Of a stretch of DNA of 64,000 nt, positions 7,733 to 14,860 are shown piece after piece. The translations under genes were made by a program, and so were the position numbers. Position 1 is the first letter of the stretch. Each line of letters begins with the position of its first letter. This DNA comes from Sediminicola sp. YIK13 (GTDB lineage Bacteria; Bacteroidota; Bacteroidia; Flavobacteriales; Flavobacteriaceae): NCBI RefSeq assembly GCF_001430825.1, contig NZ_CP010535.1:2274501-2338500 (forward strand), read 5' to 3'. Below the pieces are notes generated by a model, which saw only the letters and a list, made by a program, of their open reading frames with translations, did not search any database and was not told the origin of the DNA.

Positions 7733-8803
7733 ATGGATAGTGCCAATACTAATTTAGATCTTCAAAAACTGTTAGGTACCTTTTCGGTTGAACAAGGCAC
7801 CTATACCTTTAATAGCATAGACCAAGGCTTTATCAACGACACCTATCTCGTATTAAAAAATGGGCACCCTTTTTATATACTTCAACGGATCAACAATAAG
7901 GTTTTTACGGATGTCCCTGGGGTTATGGCCAATATGACAAAGGCCCTATCGTATTTAACCGATACAGATTATAGTTTGGTAGCACTGGTCCCAACAATCA
8001 CCGGCCAGTCCTATTGTCAATTCAATAATCGTGGGTATTGGAGGCTTATGGAATATATCCCGAACAGCCTTGCTTACGATAGTACCAAAAACGCCGAAAT
8101 CGCATATGGGGCCGGCAAGATTCTGGGCAAGTTCCATTCTCTATTACAGAACGCCTCATCAGACCAATTTGTGGATACCATTCCCCACTTCCACGATTTG
8201 CAATTGCGGAAAGAGCAATTCCAAGAAGCCCTCAGCAAGTCTAGCCACGAAAGGCTGGATAAAGCCAAATTGACAATTCCTTTTGTATTGGAGACCTTGC
8301 CCCTTCTTTTAGACCTTTCCAGTTCAACATTGCCTGTACGCATCTGTCATAACGATACGAAATTAAACAACATCCTATTCTCCAAAAAAACCAACAAAGC
8401 TTTGTGCTTCATTGACCTGGATACCATAATGAAGGGTTATTTTTATAATGATTTTGGGGATTTGGTGCGTACCATTGCCAACACAGCTGTGGAGGATGAA
8501 AAGGACCACCATAAAATTACTTTCGACAGACCGTTATTTGAATCCTTTTTGGACGGACTGGCAACATTTTCTGCTTTCCTGACCGCCGAGGAATTGAAAT
8601 CGCTTCCCCTAGGAATAGTCTTTATGCCCTTTATCCACGGACTAAGGGCTCTGACGGACTTCCTGAACAATGATCAATACTACAAAGTCTCCTATGCCGA
8701 TCAAAACTTAGACAGGAGCCTTAGTTTATTTGATTTCAGTAAAAAAGCACTATCCGAAGTAAGTTATATACGGGAAATGGTCGCCAAAAAACTTATCCAA
8801 TAA
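7733..8803 (+). CDS. N-acetylhexosamine 1-kinase-like phosphotransferase
   Basis: APH-fold kinase of 356 residues. The catalytic loop HNDTKLNNILF, the IDLDTIM metal-binding motif, DFGDLVRT and the N-terminal GFINDTYLV/YILQRIN segments follow closely the NahK of bifidobacteria, which phosphorylates GlcNAc and GalNAc at C1. ATG at 7733 follows the preceding stop by five bases; an earlier ATG at 7709 would overlap it and add only eight residues. A strong terminator follows at 8812. With the nucleotidyltransferase this makes a two-step salvage route from free N-acetylhexosamine to a nucleotide sugar; the exact sugar is inference. Confidence 0.85.
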   Translation: MDSANTNLDLQKLLGTFSVEQGTYTFNSIDQGFINDTYLVLKNGHPFYILQRINNKVFTDVPGVMANMTKALSYLTDTDYSLVALVPTITGQSYCQFNNRGYWRLMEYIPNSLAYDSTKNAEIAYGAGKILGKFHSLLQNASSDQFVDTIPHFHDLQLRKEQFQEALSKSSHERLDKAKLTIPFVLETLPLLLDLSSSTLPVRICHNDTKLNNILFSKKTNKALCFIDLDTIMKGYFYNDFGDLVRTIANTAVEDEKDHHKITFDRPLFESFLDGLATFSAFLTAEELKSLPLGIVFMPFIHGLRALTDFLNNDQYYKVSYADQNLDRSLSLFDFSKKALSEVSYIREMVAKKLIQ

Positions 8804-8811
8804 ATAGTAAA

Positions 8812-8860
8812 AACACGATCACCTTCAATTATTGCTGAAGGTGATTGTGTTCAGGTTTTT
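8812..8860 (+). terminator. Rho-independent terminator after the kinase gene
   Basis: A 16-bp stem (AACACGATCACCTTCA with TGAAGGTGATTGTGTT, one G-T wobble) with an 8-base loop, followed by CAGGTTTTT. It separates the plus-strand salvage operon from the convergent nhaD gene. Confidence 0.85.
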
Positions 8861-8921
8861 ACAACCAAATATTTCCAATTTAGCACAAAATTAATGCGCA
8901 ATGGACTATCGTTCTATGCCA

Positions 8922-10187
8922 TTATTTCATTAAAATAAACACCACTATCCCGGCAAAATAACCAAGCAGGGCCAACCATGTTATGCGTTTAAGGTACCAA
9001 ATGAAATCTATCTTCAAAATACCCATAGCCGCAACACCAGCAGCAGAACCGATAATCAAGGCACTACCGCCCGTACCGGCACAGTAGGCCATAAAGTTCC
9101 AAAATTCATGGTCCTGCGGAAAACGTTCCAGGGAATACATCCCCATTGCCCCGGCCACTAACGGCACGTTATCCACAACAGATGACAATAGGCCCAACAG
9201 AATATTGGTGACATAGTAACTATCAAAGGAGTTGTCCAAAGATTTCCCTACAGCCCCCAGTACCCCATTGGTCTGCATTGCCGCAACAGCAAGTAAAATA
9301 CCCATGAAAAACAGGATGCTCGGGGTGTCTATGCGCCTAATGGTGTTGGCTACCGAATAGTGATGCTTTATCTCAAATGGTTTTTTACGGTGTATGATCT
9401 CCGTGGCTATCCAAAGTATTGACAAACTGAACAACATGCCCATAAATGGGGGCAGGTGCGTCATTGTTTTAAACACAGGCACGAACAATAAAGAAAGTAC
9501 CCCTAAAATGAGTACGAACATACTTTCGCCATCCCCGATCTGTTCATGATTTGTTTTATGTTCCAAAACCACACTTCGTACCTTACCTTTTAGAAAGAAC
9601 GACACTAAAATTAGAGGTGCCAGTAAGCAGGCTACACTTGGCCAAAAGACCTCCGTAATAATGGAGTGGGTAGAGACCTGTCCTCCGTTCCATAACATAA
9701 TGGTTGTAACATCCCCAATTGGAGACCATGCCCCACCAGCATTTGCCGCAATCACAATGAACCCTGCAAAATACCATAAGTCATTTTTAGTGTCCATGAA
9801 CTTTTTCAGCAGGGCAATCATGACGATGGTGGTAGTAAGGTTATCCAATACAGCGGATAGGAAGAACGTCAAAATAGTCAAAATCCATAAGAGCGCTCGT
9901 TTATCCGTTGTCTTAATCACCTTATGAATGACCTTGAACCCATCATGGGAATCTATAAGTTCCACAATGGTCATGGCCCCTAAAAGGAAGAAGAGGATTT
10001 CTGAGATTTCCTCAAAGTGCTCCTTGAGATGAACTATTGTTTCACTAAGTTCAGCTTGGTTAAAAACCAATAGCACCCACAACAATACTCCTGTAAAAAG
10101 AGCTGTTGCCGCCTTATCAAGCTTCACAACATGCTCCATGGCGATCAAAAAATAGCCAATAACGAAAACTATGATCGTAATTTCCAT
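8922..10187 (-). CDS. nhaD: NhaD-type Na+/H+ antiporter
   Basis: A 421-residue inner-membrane protein with about 12 helices, of the ion transporter superfamily that includes NhaD and ArsB. Visible signatures are LDNLTTTIVMIALL, AANAGGAWSPIGDVTTIMLW and VVDNVPLVAGAMGMY, with the paired DN motifs that hold the ion-binding acids in this family. It would expel sodium for protons, a common need in marine flavobacteria. The gene stands between a terminator and a small membrane-anchored protein on the same strand 85 bases upstream; a shared transcript is possible. Confidence 0.92.
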   Translation of the reverse strand: MEITIIVFVIGYFLIAMEHVVKLDKAATALFTGVLLWVLLVFNQAELSETIVHLKEHFEEISEILFFLLGAMTIVELIDSHDGFKVIHKVIKTTDKRALLWILTILTFFLSAVLDNLTTTIVMIALLKKFMDTKNDLWYFAGFIVIAANAGGAWSPIGDVTTIMLWNGGQVSTHSIITEVFWPSVACLLAPLILVSFFLKGKVRSVVLEHKTNHEQIGDGESMFVLILGVLSLLFVPVFKTMTHLPPFMGMLFSLSILWIATEIIHRKKPFEIKHHYSVANTIRRIDTPSILFFMGILLAVAAMQTNGVLGAVGKSLDNSFDSYYVTNILLGLLSSVVDNVPLVAGAMGMYSLERFPQDHEFWNFMAYCAGTGGSALIIGSAAGVAAMGILKIDFIWYLKRITWLALLGYFAGIVVFILMK

Positions 10188-10272
10188 GGTTAGCTACACT
10201 GGAGATTACTGATACACATCCCGCCTTTCAATTTTGCTTTCATTGGTTTATGATTTTAATTGGTTACTAAAG

Positions 10273-10782
10273 TTATGCTGCCTTCCTACCCGTGGCAATG
10301 GTATTCATATGCGCCTTAATGATGGTTTTCCATTTTTCAGCTCTGGCCATTTCAAAATCCTCGCCATAGATTCCTTCCCAATCGTAGAAATTTAGGATTA
10401 CTTCAGGATTTCTAGTATCTATGGGACTTATTTTAAGATTTAGTTGCTGTAAAATATTCTCCTTTTTGACTTTTGTTTTTACACTAGCTATTTTGCTGTC
10501 AATTTCACAAGCTTGAATTTTAGTTAAATCAATTATATGAACTCTGGGGTCTACTTCCGAAAACTTCATGAATAGCATTTTTTTCTGTTCTCTGTCAATA
10601 CCGATAAAAGTATTGCCCCAATTTTCCTGCTCGGTCAGTTTTAAATTGTTCTTGACCAGTTCCAATGTAAACAGCTTTTTCATTTGTGCGATTCCACTTT
10701 TACCGGAGAAATCAAGTATAAAAAAAGGGGCAAAAACACTTGCCACTAGTACTAATGATATAATTACTAATTCTAATTCCAT
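10273..10782 (-). CDS. hypothetical membrane-anchored protein, 169 aa
   Basis: No family recognised. Residues 4-26 (LELVIISLVLVASVFAPFFIL) form a single N-terminal membrane helix; the rest is a soluble, charged domain with alternating hydrophobic residues (KMLFMKFSEVDPRVHIIDLTKIQACEID), suggesting a small beta-rich fold. The C-terminal half has WEGIYGEDFEMARAEKWKTIIKAHM, probably helical. It lies 85 bases upstream of nhaD in the same direction. Codon use and composition look like the surrounding genome, so I treat it as a real gene of unknown function. Confidence 0.72.
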   Translation of the reverse strand: MELELVIISLVLVASVFAPFFILDFSGKSGIAQMKKLFTLELVKNNLKLTEQENWGNTFIGIDREQKKMLFMKFSEVDPRVHIIDLTKIQACEIDSKIASVKTKVKKENILQQLNLKISPIDTRNPEVILNFYDWEGIYGEDFEMARAEKWKTIIKAHMNTIATGRKAA

Positions 10783-10933
10783 GACTATATATTTTTAAAT
10801 GTTGAAATAAAATGATTGGTGTTTTTTAATGGTGCACTGCAATAAAAGCCAGTTTTGGGACAAATACAGGTGCGATCAAAATTCAGAGAAACAACGGGGC
10901 TCCTCCAAACAAGATTTGATTTACCAAACAATT

Positions 10934-11308
10934 TTAAATATAGGTATGGAAAGGGAATATCATCGTCAACGAATCCAACCCGGGTTCTATGGTATTGGAA
11001 TAAATAATATAATGAAGATCAAAACCACTAAGATTACATACGGTAGGGGCTGTCCTTTTTGAAACTAGCCAATACTCCGTATTTAGTTTGTCAAGGACTG
11101 AAAGTTGTAGAACAGTTTCAAATTCTTTTTGCTGGAAATTAAAAAGAACTCCTTGCTTATTTAAGAGTTTTTTTAATTTAATCTGATTACCAGCTGGTGA
11201 ATTCAGGGGAATAGAAGCTTGGGGCAATGCATACACCGCATTCCCGATACCCCAAAAAAGTATCAAAAGCAAAAGGCTTAAAAAGCCAAAGTGTTTCACT
11301 CGTTTCAC
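10934..11308 (-). CDS. hypothetical exported protein, 124 aa
   Basis: No family recognised. The N-terminus is a clear signal sequence (basic MKRVKHF, then a 16-residue hydrophobic core LSLLLLILFWGIGNAV, likely cleavage after VYA). The mature part of about 95 residues has no recognisable motif; a single Cys occurs in PTVCNLSG. Upstream it carries the sequence AACGTTTTATAATA (minus strand, 11321-11334), which is found again at 12228-12241. It could be a small periplasmic protein; function unknown. Confidence 0.6.
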   Translation of the reverse strand: MKRVKHFGFLSLLLLILFWGIGNAVYALPQASIPLNSPAGNQIKLKKLLNKQGVLFNFQQKEFETVLQLSVLDKLNTEYWLVSKRTAPTVCNLSGFDLHYIIYSNTIEPGLDSLTMIFPFHTYI

Positions 11309-11524
11309 AGAGTAAATGTATATTATAAAACGTTACCTAAATGTTAAATTATTCCGGTTTTGAAATTCATTCACCTCCCTCAACCTACACCATAAAAATC
11401 TGGCTGTAAGCTGTTTGTATCCCTAATAAAATTTCAATTAGAAACTAGGAATTGAATCCCATAAATTGAAAGGGCTAGTAATTTAAGCAAGTGAAGTTTA
11501 GGGAAAGGATATGCTAATTGTAGA

Positions 11525-12025
11525 TTAAAAGGTAAAGGTATATAGCAATCCAATGTTTATAGTAGTCCATGTTTTCCCATCCAGTTCAATGGCGGTATAG
11601 GAAAGGTTCAATTCGGCATTGGAGTCGACCAGGTATCCAATTTGGGGACGGTAGTAGAGACCTCCTTCATTGTCTTTATTTATGCCTAAAGCTTGTCCGC
11701 CATCCACACCAAAAGAAAAGGAATTACCCGCCCATATTCTTACTGAGGCAGCAAGAGGTACAAATTGGACATGAGGCAAATCTTCGCGTACTATATCTGA
11801 GTGGAAGGTTTCTGGAAAACCATTAATAAATCCCATCGTAATTCCGGCATCAACAACTTCACCTAGCGCCCACATATAACCCACATCCAAACCAAGGGTC
11901 AGAGACACGTCATCATTGAAGTCATCAAAGGGCATTCCGCCTTGTATACCTGCTTTTAATCCTTCCTGTGCGTAGGAGGCAACGGCAAAAAATAAACAAA
12001 TGAATACTAAAATTCTGTTTTTCAT
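11525..12025 (-). CDS. outer-membrane beta-barrel-like protein, 166 aa
   Basis: Starting at ATG 12025 the protein has a signal peptide (MKNRILVFICLFFAVASYAQ, cleavage after YAQ typical of this phylum) and then a series of alternating amphipathic strands ending in an aromatic terminal strand (NIGLLYTFTF), as in small outer-membrane barrels of the OmpA/OMP_b-brl type. Many Gly and aromatic residues support this. A longer frame to 12097 adds a non-signal N-terminus and is rejected. No specific function can be given. Confidence 0.78.
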   Translation of the reverse strand: MKNRILVFICLFFAVASYAQEGLKAGIQGGMPFDDFNDDVSLTLGLDVGYMWALGEVVDAGITMGFINGFPETFHSDIVREDLPHVQFVPLAASVRIWAGNSFSFGVDGGQALGINKDNEGGLYYRPQIGYLVDSNAELNLSYTAIELDGKTWTTINIGLLYTFTF

Positions 12026-12245
12026 GGGTTTGGACTTTAAATAATGTCCAAACAAAACTAGAACCTTTCCTATATCAGTCACTATTTTTGTTGCCAAACT
12101 AGATGAAAAGGTTGTCCACGTCTATATTATAGCTTTTTTGAGCAAAGATTCACCCTTCCCAATTACCAGGCGTCTACAAATGCTATGGCTATTTCATGCT
12201 GATTAAAAATCAGGAAATTGCACTAAATATTATAAAACGTTTATG

Positions 12246-12416
12246 TTAATCAAACGCATAACCGGTGACTACCCTAAAGATAAAGGCATACATTACTATG
12301 GCAAACATGATAAAGCTAAAGATGGCGAAACCTTTAAAATAATTTCTCACTATAATATTTCCAATATTCCTAAAGCCATCCAAATAAATATTTTTTACGA
12401 GTAATAATGTTTTCAT
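12246..12416 (-). CDS. small membrane protein, 56 aa
   Basis: A short open frame from ATG (12414-12416) to TAA (12246-12248) encodes MKTLLLVKNIYLDGFRNIGN, a basic amphipathic lead, then IVRNYFKGFAIFSFIMFAIV and a short polar end (VTGYAFD). One membrane helix with a positively charged N-side is evident. It looks like the short flavobacterial membrane proteins that automatic annotation often misses; I believe it belongs to a conserved DUF of this kind but cannot name it with confidence. The rest of 12026-12587 holds no other gene I can support. Confidence 0.55.
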   Translation of the reverse strand: MKTLLLVKNIYLDGFRNIGNIIVRNYFKGFAIFSFIMFAIVMYAFIFRVVTGYAFD

Positions 12417-12587
12417 ATTGTGGGGGATTTTTCTGTTTATTTGAAGGCAATCCTACAGGAATGCTCGCTATCCTCTTGCAAGATTGGCTAAACGGAATGG
12501 AAACATCGTTAAAGCCAAAAAATGAAACATTTAATCGAAGGAAACTGTATTTTAGGGAATGGGATATGTATTGAATTCCCTTTTGGA

Positions 12588-12893
12588 TTAATTATTTAGC
12601 TGATCGCCCAAAGCTCTATTTTTCTTAAGGCTATCCATTTCCTTTCTGAACCTTAAAATCATAAAGCTGTCCAATTGTAGTCCAATACTATCGCGCATGG
12701 TGTGCCAGTTGGTCTCATTGATTTCTCCTGTGAACCTGCGTATTTTATAAAACCGTTCCATATTGAACCTATTGGCCTTCCAGGCGGCTTCGGTACTTTC
12801 CTGATGTTTTAAATCCTGAAGATATATTCCTACCCCAAAGCCTACAATGACCACCACTAAGGCAATCCACAAAAGGGTAGTTGTTTTTTTCAT
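12588..12893 (-). CDS. hypothetical membrane-anchored protein, 101 aa
   Basis: No family recognised. From ATG 12893 the protein starts MKKTTTLLWIALVVVIVGFGVGIYL, one N-terminal membrane helix, followed by a mostly helical, charged region (WKANRFNMERFYKIRRFTGEINE, then RFRKEMDSLKKNRALGDQL) that could form a short coiled coil outside the membrane. An in-frame ATG seven codons upstream (12914) is possible but adds residues before the basic n-region. Function unknown. Confidence 0.65.
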   Translation of the reverse strand: MKKTTTLLWIALVVVIVGFGVGIYLQDLKHQESTEAAWKANRFNMERFYKIRRFTGEINETNWHTMRDSIGLQLDSFMILRFRKEMDSLKKNRALGDQLNN

Positions 12894-13182
12894 TGGAATT
12901 CTAGATTTTATCATCAGATATTAAATGCACAAGGTCCAGTATAAATAAATAAGCTCTAAAACCTACTAATTCAACTAGTTACATTTTTAATTAAAATTAA
13001 GTTGGTTTGCTCCACAAACAAAATTAATCTGTCCAACCTTCAAAATTGTGGGATTAACTACAAGTGTAGGATAATATAACATCGTTTATTAATTCAATTG
13101 ATATTAAAATAGACTCAAATTAATATTTAGGGATGTTTTATCGAGTGCAAGAGAAGATTCTAATATGCTTTTTAAATAAACG

Positions 13183-13215
13183 AAAAAAGCCTCCAACTTG
13201 CGTTGAAGGCTTTAA
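13183..13215 (-). terminator. terminator after tRNA-Asp
   Basis: Read on the minus strand: AAGCCTTCAAC-GCAA-GTTGGAGGCTT with one wobble pair, followed by a T-run. It begins a few bases after the 3' end of the tRNA. Confidence 0.85.
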
Positions 13216-13216
13216 G

Positions 13217-13290
13217 CGGTCCGGACGGGACTCGAACCCGCGACCCCCTGCGTGACAGGCAGGTATTCTAACCAACTGAACTACCGAACC
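13217..13290 (-). tRNA. tRNA-Asp (GTC)
   Basis: The minus strand folds as a full cloverleaf. The acceptor arms GGTTCGG and CCGGACC pair with one G-T wobble, the discriminator is G73 as usual for tRNA-Asp, and the anticodon arm is CCTGC-CTGTCAC-GCAGG with anticodon GTC. The T arm contains GGGTTCGAGTCCC. CCA is not encoded, as is common in this phylum. It has its own complete promoter upstream and a terminator downstream, so it is a single-gene unit. Confidence 0.97.
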
Positions 13291-13307
13291 GTGGCGTTTA
13301 GCGAGTG

Positions 13308-13338
13308 CAAATATACACCGCTTATTTAATTGCACAAA
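13308..13338 (-). promoter_or_regulatory. tRNA-Asp promoter, full -33/-7
   Basis: On the minus strand TTTG (13335-13338), 19 bases, then TATATTTG (13308-13315): an exact fit to the Bacteroidota TTTG-N19-TAnnTTTG promoter, with the start expected about 10 bases before the tRNA. Confidence 0.8.
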
Positions 13339-13364
13339 TAATTTAGCCTAAAAAATACGCATCT

Positions 13365-14294
13365 TCAAAGAAATTTTTGACGTTCCACCAAATAGGTATT
13401 CATAACTCTCGAGAAATCAGCATGTATGTCCACCTCAACATATTTGATTTTATATTGGGCACAGCGCAACTTTAACATTTCAAAATAAGCCTCCACCTCT
13501 TTTTCATATGATTCTTTGATCCCTTCTGCATAAAGATCGATATGCTCTCCTGTTTCCACATCGATAAAACGCTTCGGGGTATTCTCAAAATTGAAATGGA
13601 ATTCCTTGTCCTTATCCATCAAGTGAAACAATACCACTTCATGTTTATTGTATTTTAAATGTCTCAAGGCATCAAACAATTGGTCGTTGTCCGTACTATT
13701 CTGAAACATATCCGTAAATAAAAATATAAGGCTTCTACGTTTTATTTTTTCGGCAATCTGATGTAGGTAGGTATAGGTATCCGTTACCTTGGCCGGTTTG
13801 GATTCCAAACTGATCTCATTCAACTTGGCCAAAAGCATCTGATGATGTCGCTCACTACCTTTTTCAGGTGCATAGTATTGGTAGGCGTCGGAATACACGC
13901 TGAGGCCTACGGCATCTCTCTGTCTCTTCAGGATATTCATTAGGGCCGCAATGGCCAAGACACCAAAACCTATCTTGTTTAAATTGTCAACACTCAAATA
14001 GTCAACATCCGGATAGTACATGGAAGCCGAGTTGTCCAAGATCATATGACATCTCAGATTGGTTTCTTCTTCGTAGCGTTTGGTATACAGTTTGTCTGTT
14101 TTGGCAAAAAGTTTCCAATCTATATGCCTGGTACTTTCCCCGTTGTTATAAATTTTATGTTCTGCAAATTCAGCCGAAAATCCATGAAAGGGACTTTTAT
14201 GGATACCACTGATAAAACCTTCCACTACTTGATTGGCCAAAAGTTCCAGATTCTGGAACAAAGAAGCGTTGTTTAATTCGGATTGTAGATTCAT
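13365..14294 (-). CDS. DUF58 domain protein (VWA-like)
   Basis: A 309-residue cytoplasmic protein of the DUF58 family. The N-terminal part has the family signature YNNGESTRHIDWKLFAKTDKLYTKRYEEE. A von Willebrand A-like core follows with a metal-site DxSxS in LDNSASMYY and later LIFLFTDMF. Such proteins normally work with a MoxR-type AAA ATPase and Bat proteins, but none is adjacent here; it is flanked by tRNA-Asp and trxA. Its role is probably in envelope or stress functions of the MoxR system, with partners encoded elsewhere. Full length, no defects seen. Confidence 0.9.
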   Translation of the reverse strand: MNLQSELNNASLFQNLELLANQVVEGFISGIHKSPFHGFSAEFAEHKIYNNGESTRHIDWKLFAKTDKLYTKRYEEETNLRCHMILDNSASMYYPDVDYLSVDNLNKIGFGVLAIAALMNILKRQRDAVGLSVYSDAYQYYAPEKGSERHHQMLLAKLNEISLESKPAKVTDTYTYLHQIAEKIKRRSLIFLFTDMFQNSTDNDQLFDALRHLKYNKHEVVLFHLMDKDKEFHFNFENTPKRFIDVETGEHIDLYAEGIKESYEKEVEAYFEMLKLRCAQYKIKYVEVDIHADFSRVMNTYLVERQKFL

Positions 14295-14369
14295 ATCGTT
14301 ATGGATACCCTAAGATAACAAACATCCGTTGGGCCAAAAAATTAAGTTGTCTTGAAATCCTATTAAATT

Positions 14370-14401
14370 AAAAAAGGCCTGACGTGAGTCAAGCCTTTTT
14401 T
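14370..14401. terminator. bidirectional terminator after trxA
   Basis: AAAAAAGGCCTGAC-GTGA-GTCAAGCCTTTTTT forms a 14-bp stem with A- and T-runs at both ends, just after the trxA stop on the minus strand. Confidence 0.85.
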
Positions 14402-14418
14402 AATCTTATACTATTAGT

Positions 14419-14736
14419 TTATAATGCTGCTTCAATAGCATCGGTATACACCTTCTTAGGAGAAACTCCTACTTGTCTGTTAACAATTTCACCGTTTTTG
14501 AAAACCAAAACCGTTGGGATGTTACGTACCCCATATTTTGCCGCAAACTCTTGATTTGCATCAACATCTACCTTACCTACTACAGCCTTTCCCTCGTATT
14601 CAGCGCTTACTTCATCGATAATTGGACCGACCATTCTACAAGGTCCGCACCATGCTGCCCAGAAATCTACAACAACTGGTTTGTCACTTTTTAAAACTAC
14701 CTCATCAAAAGTAGCATCTGTTATTTCTAATGCCAT
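14419..14736 (-). CDS. trxA: thioredoxin
   Basis: A 105-residue cytoplasmic thioredoxin with the redox site WC30GPC33 and the conserved cis-Pro segment (VRNIPTVLVF). It reduces disulfides in ribonucleotide reductase and other targets, with thioredoxin reductase. Length is normal for TrxA. It lies directly downstream of dnaE on the same strand with 124 bases between; a TAAATTTG -7 element at 14760-14767 indicates that it has its own promoter, and the strong terminator at 14370 ends the unit. Confidence 0.97.
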   Translation of the reverse strand: MALEITDATFDEVVLKSDKPVVVDFWAAWCGPCRMVGPIIDEVSAEYEGKAVVGKVDVDANQEFAAKYGVRNIPTVLVFKNGEIVNRQVGVSPKKVYTDAIEAAL

Positions 14737-14759
14737 GTTTGTTTTATTTTTTAATTATG

Positions 14760-14767
14760 CAAATTTA
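14760..14767 (-). promoter_or_regulatory. -7 element of trxA promoter
   Basis: The minus strand reads TAAATTTG, an exact TAnnTTTG match 23 bases upstream of the trxA start codon. A good -33 partner is not evident. Confidence 0.6.
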
Positions 14768-14860
14768 GTCAATTATTCAACGTTTTCCTTACTAACGTTA
14801 TATTCGTTTTACCTATTGTAAGATAAGTAAAGTTTATGTGATAAAATATCCCAAATGCTA

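Noticed and set aside
8812-8860. Inverted repeat considered as an attachment site or operator
   Set aside because: Stem, short loop and following T-run between convergent genes fit an intrinsic terminator fully.
13138-13335. 65-codon frame over tRNA-Asp
   Set aside because: Contains the typical false peptide from tRNA antisense/sense translation (VVQLVRIPACHAGGRGFESRP); it is the tRNA gene and its terminator.
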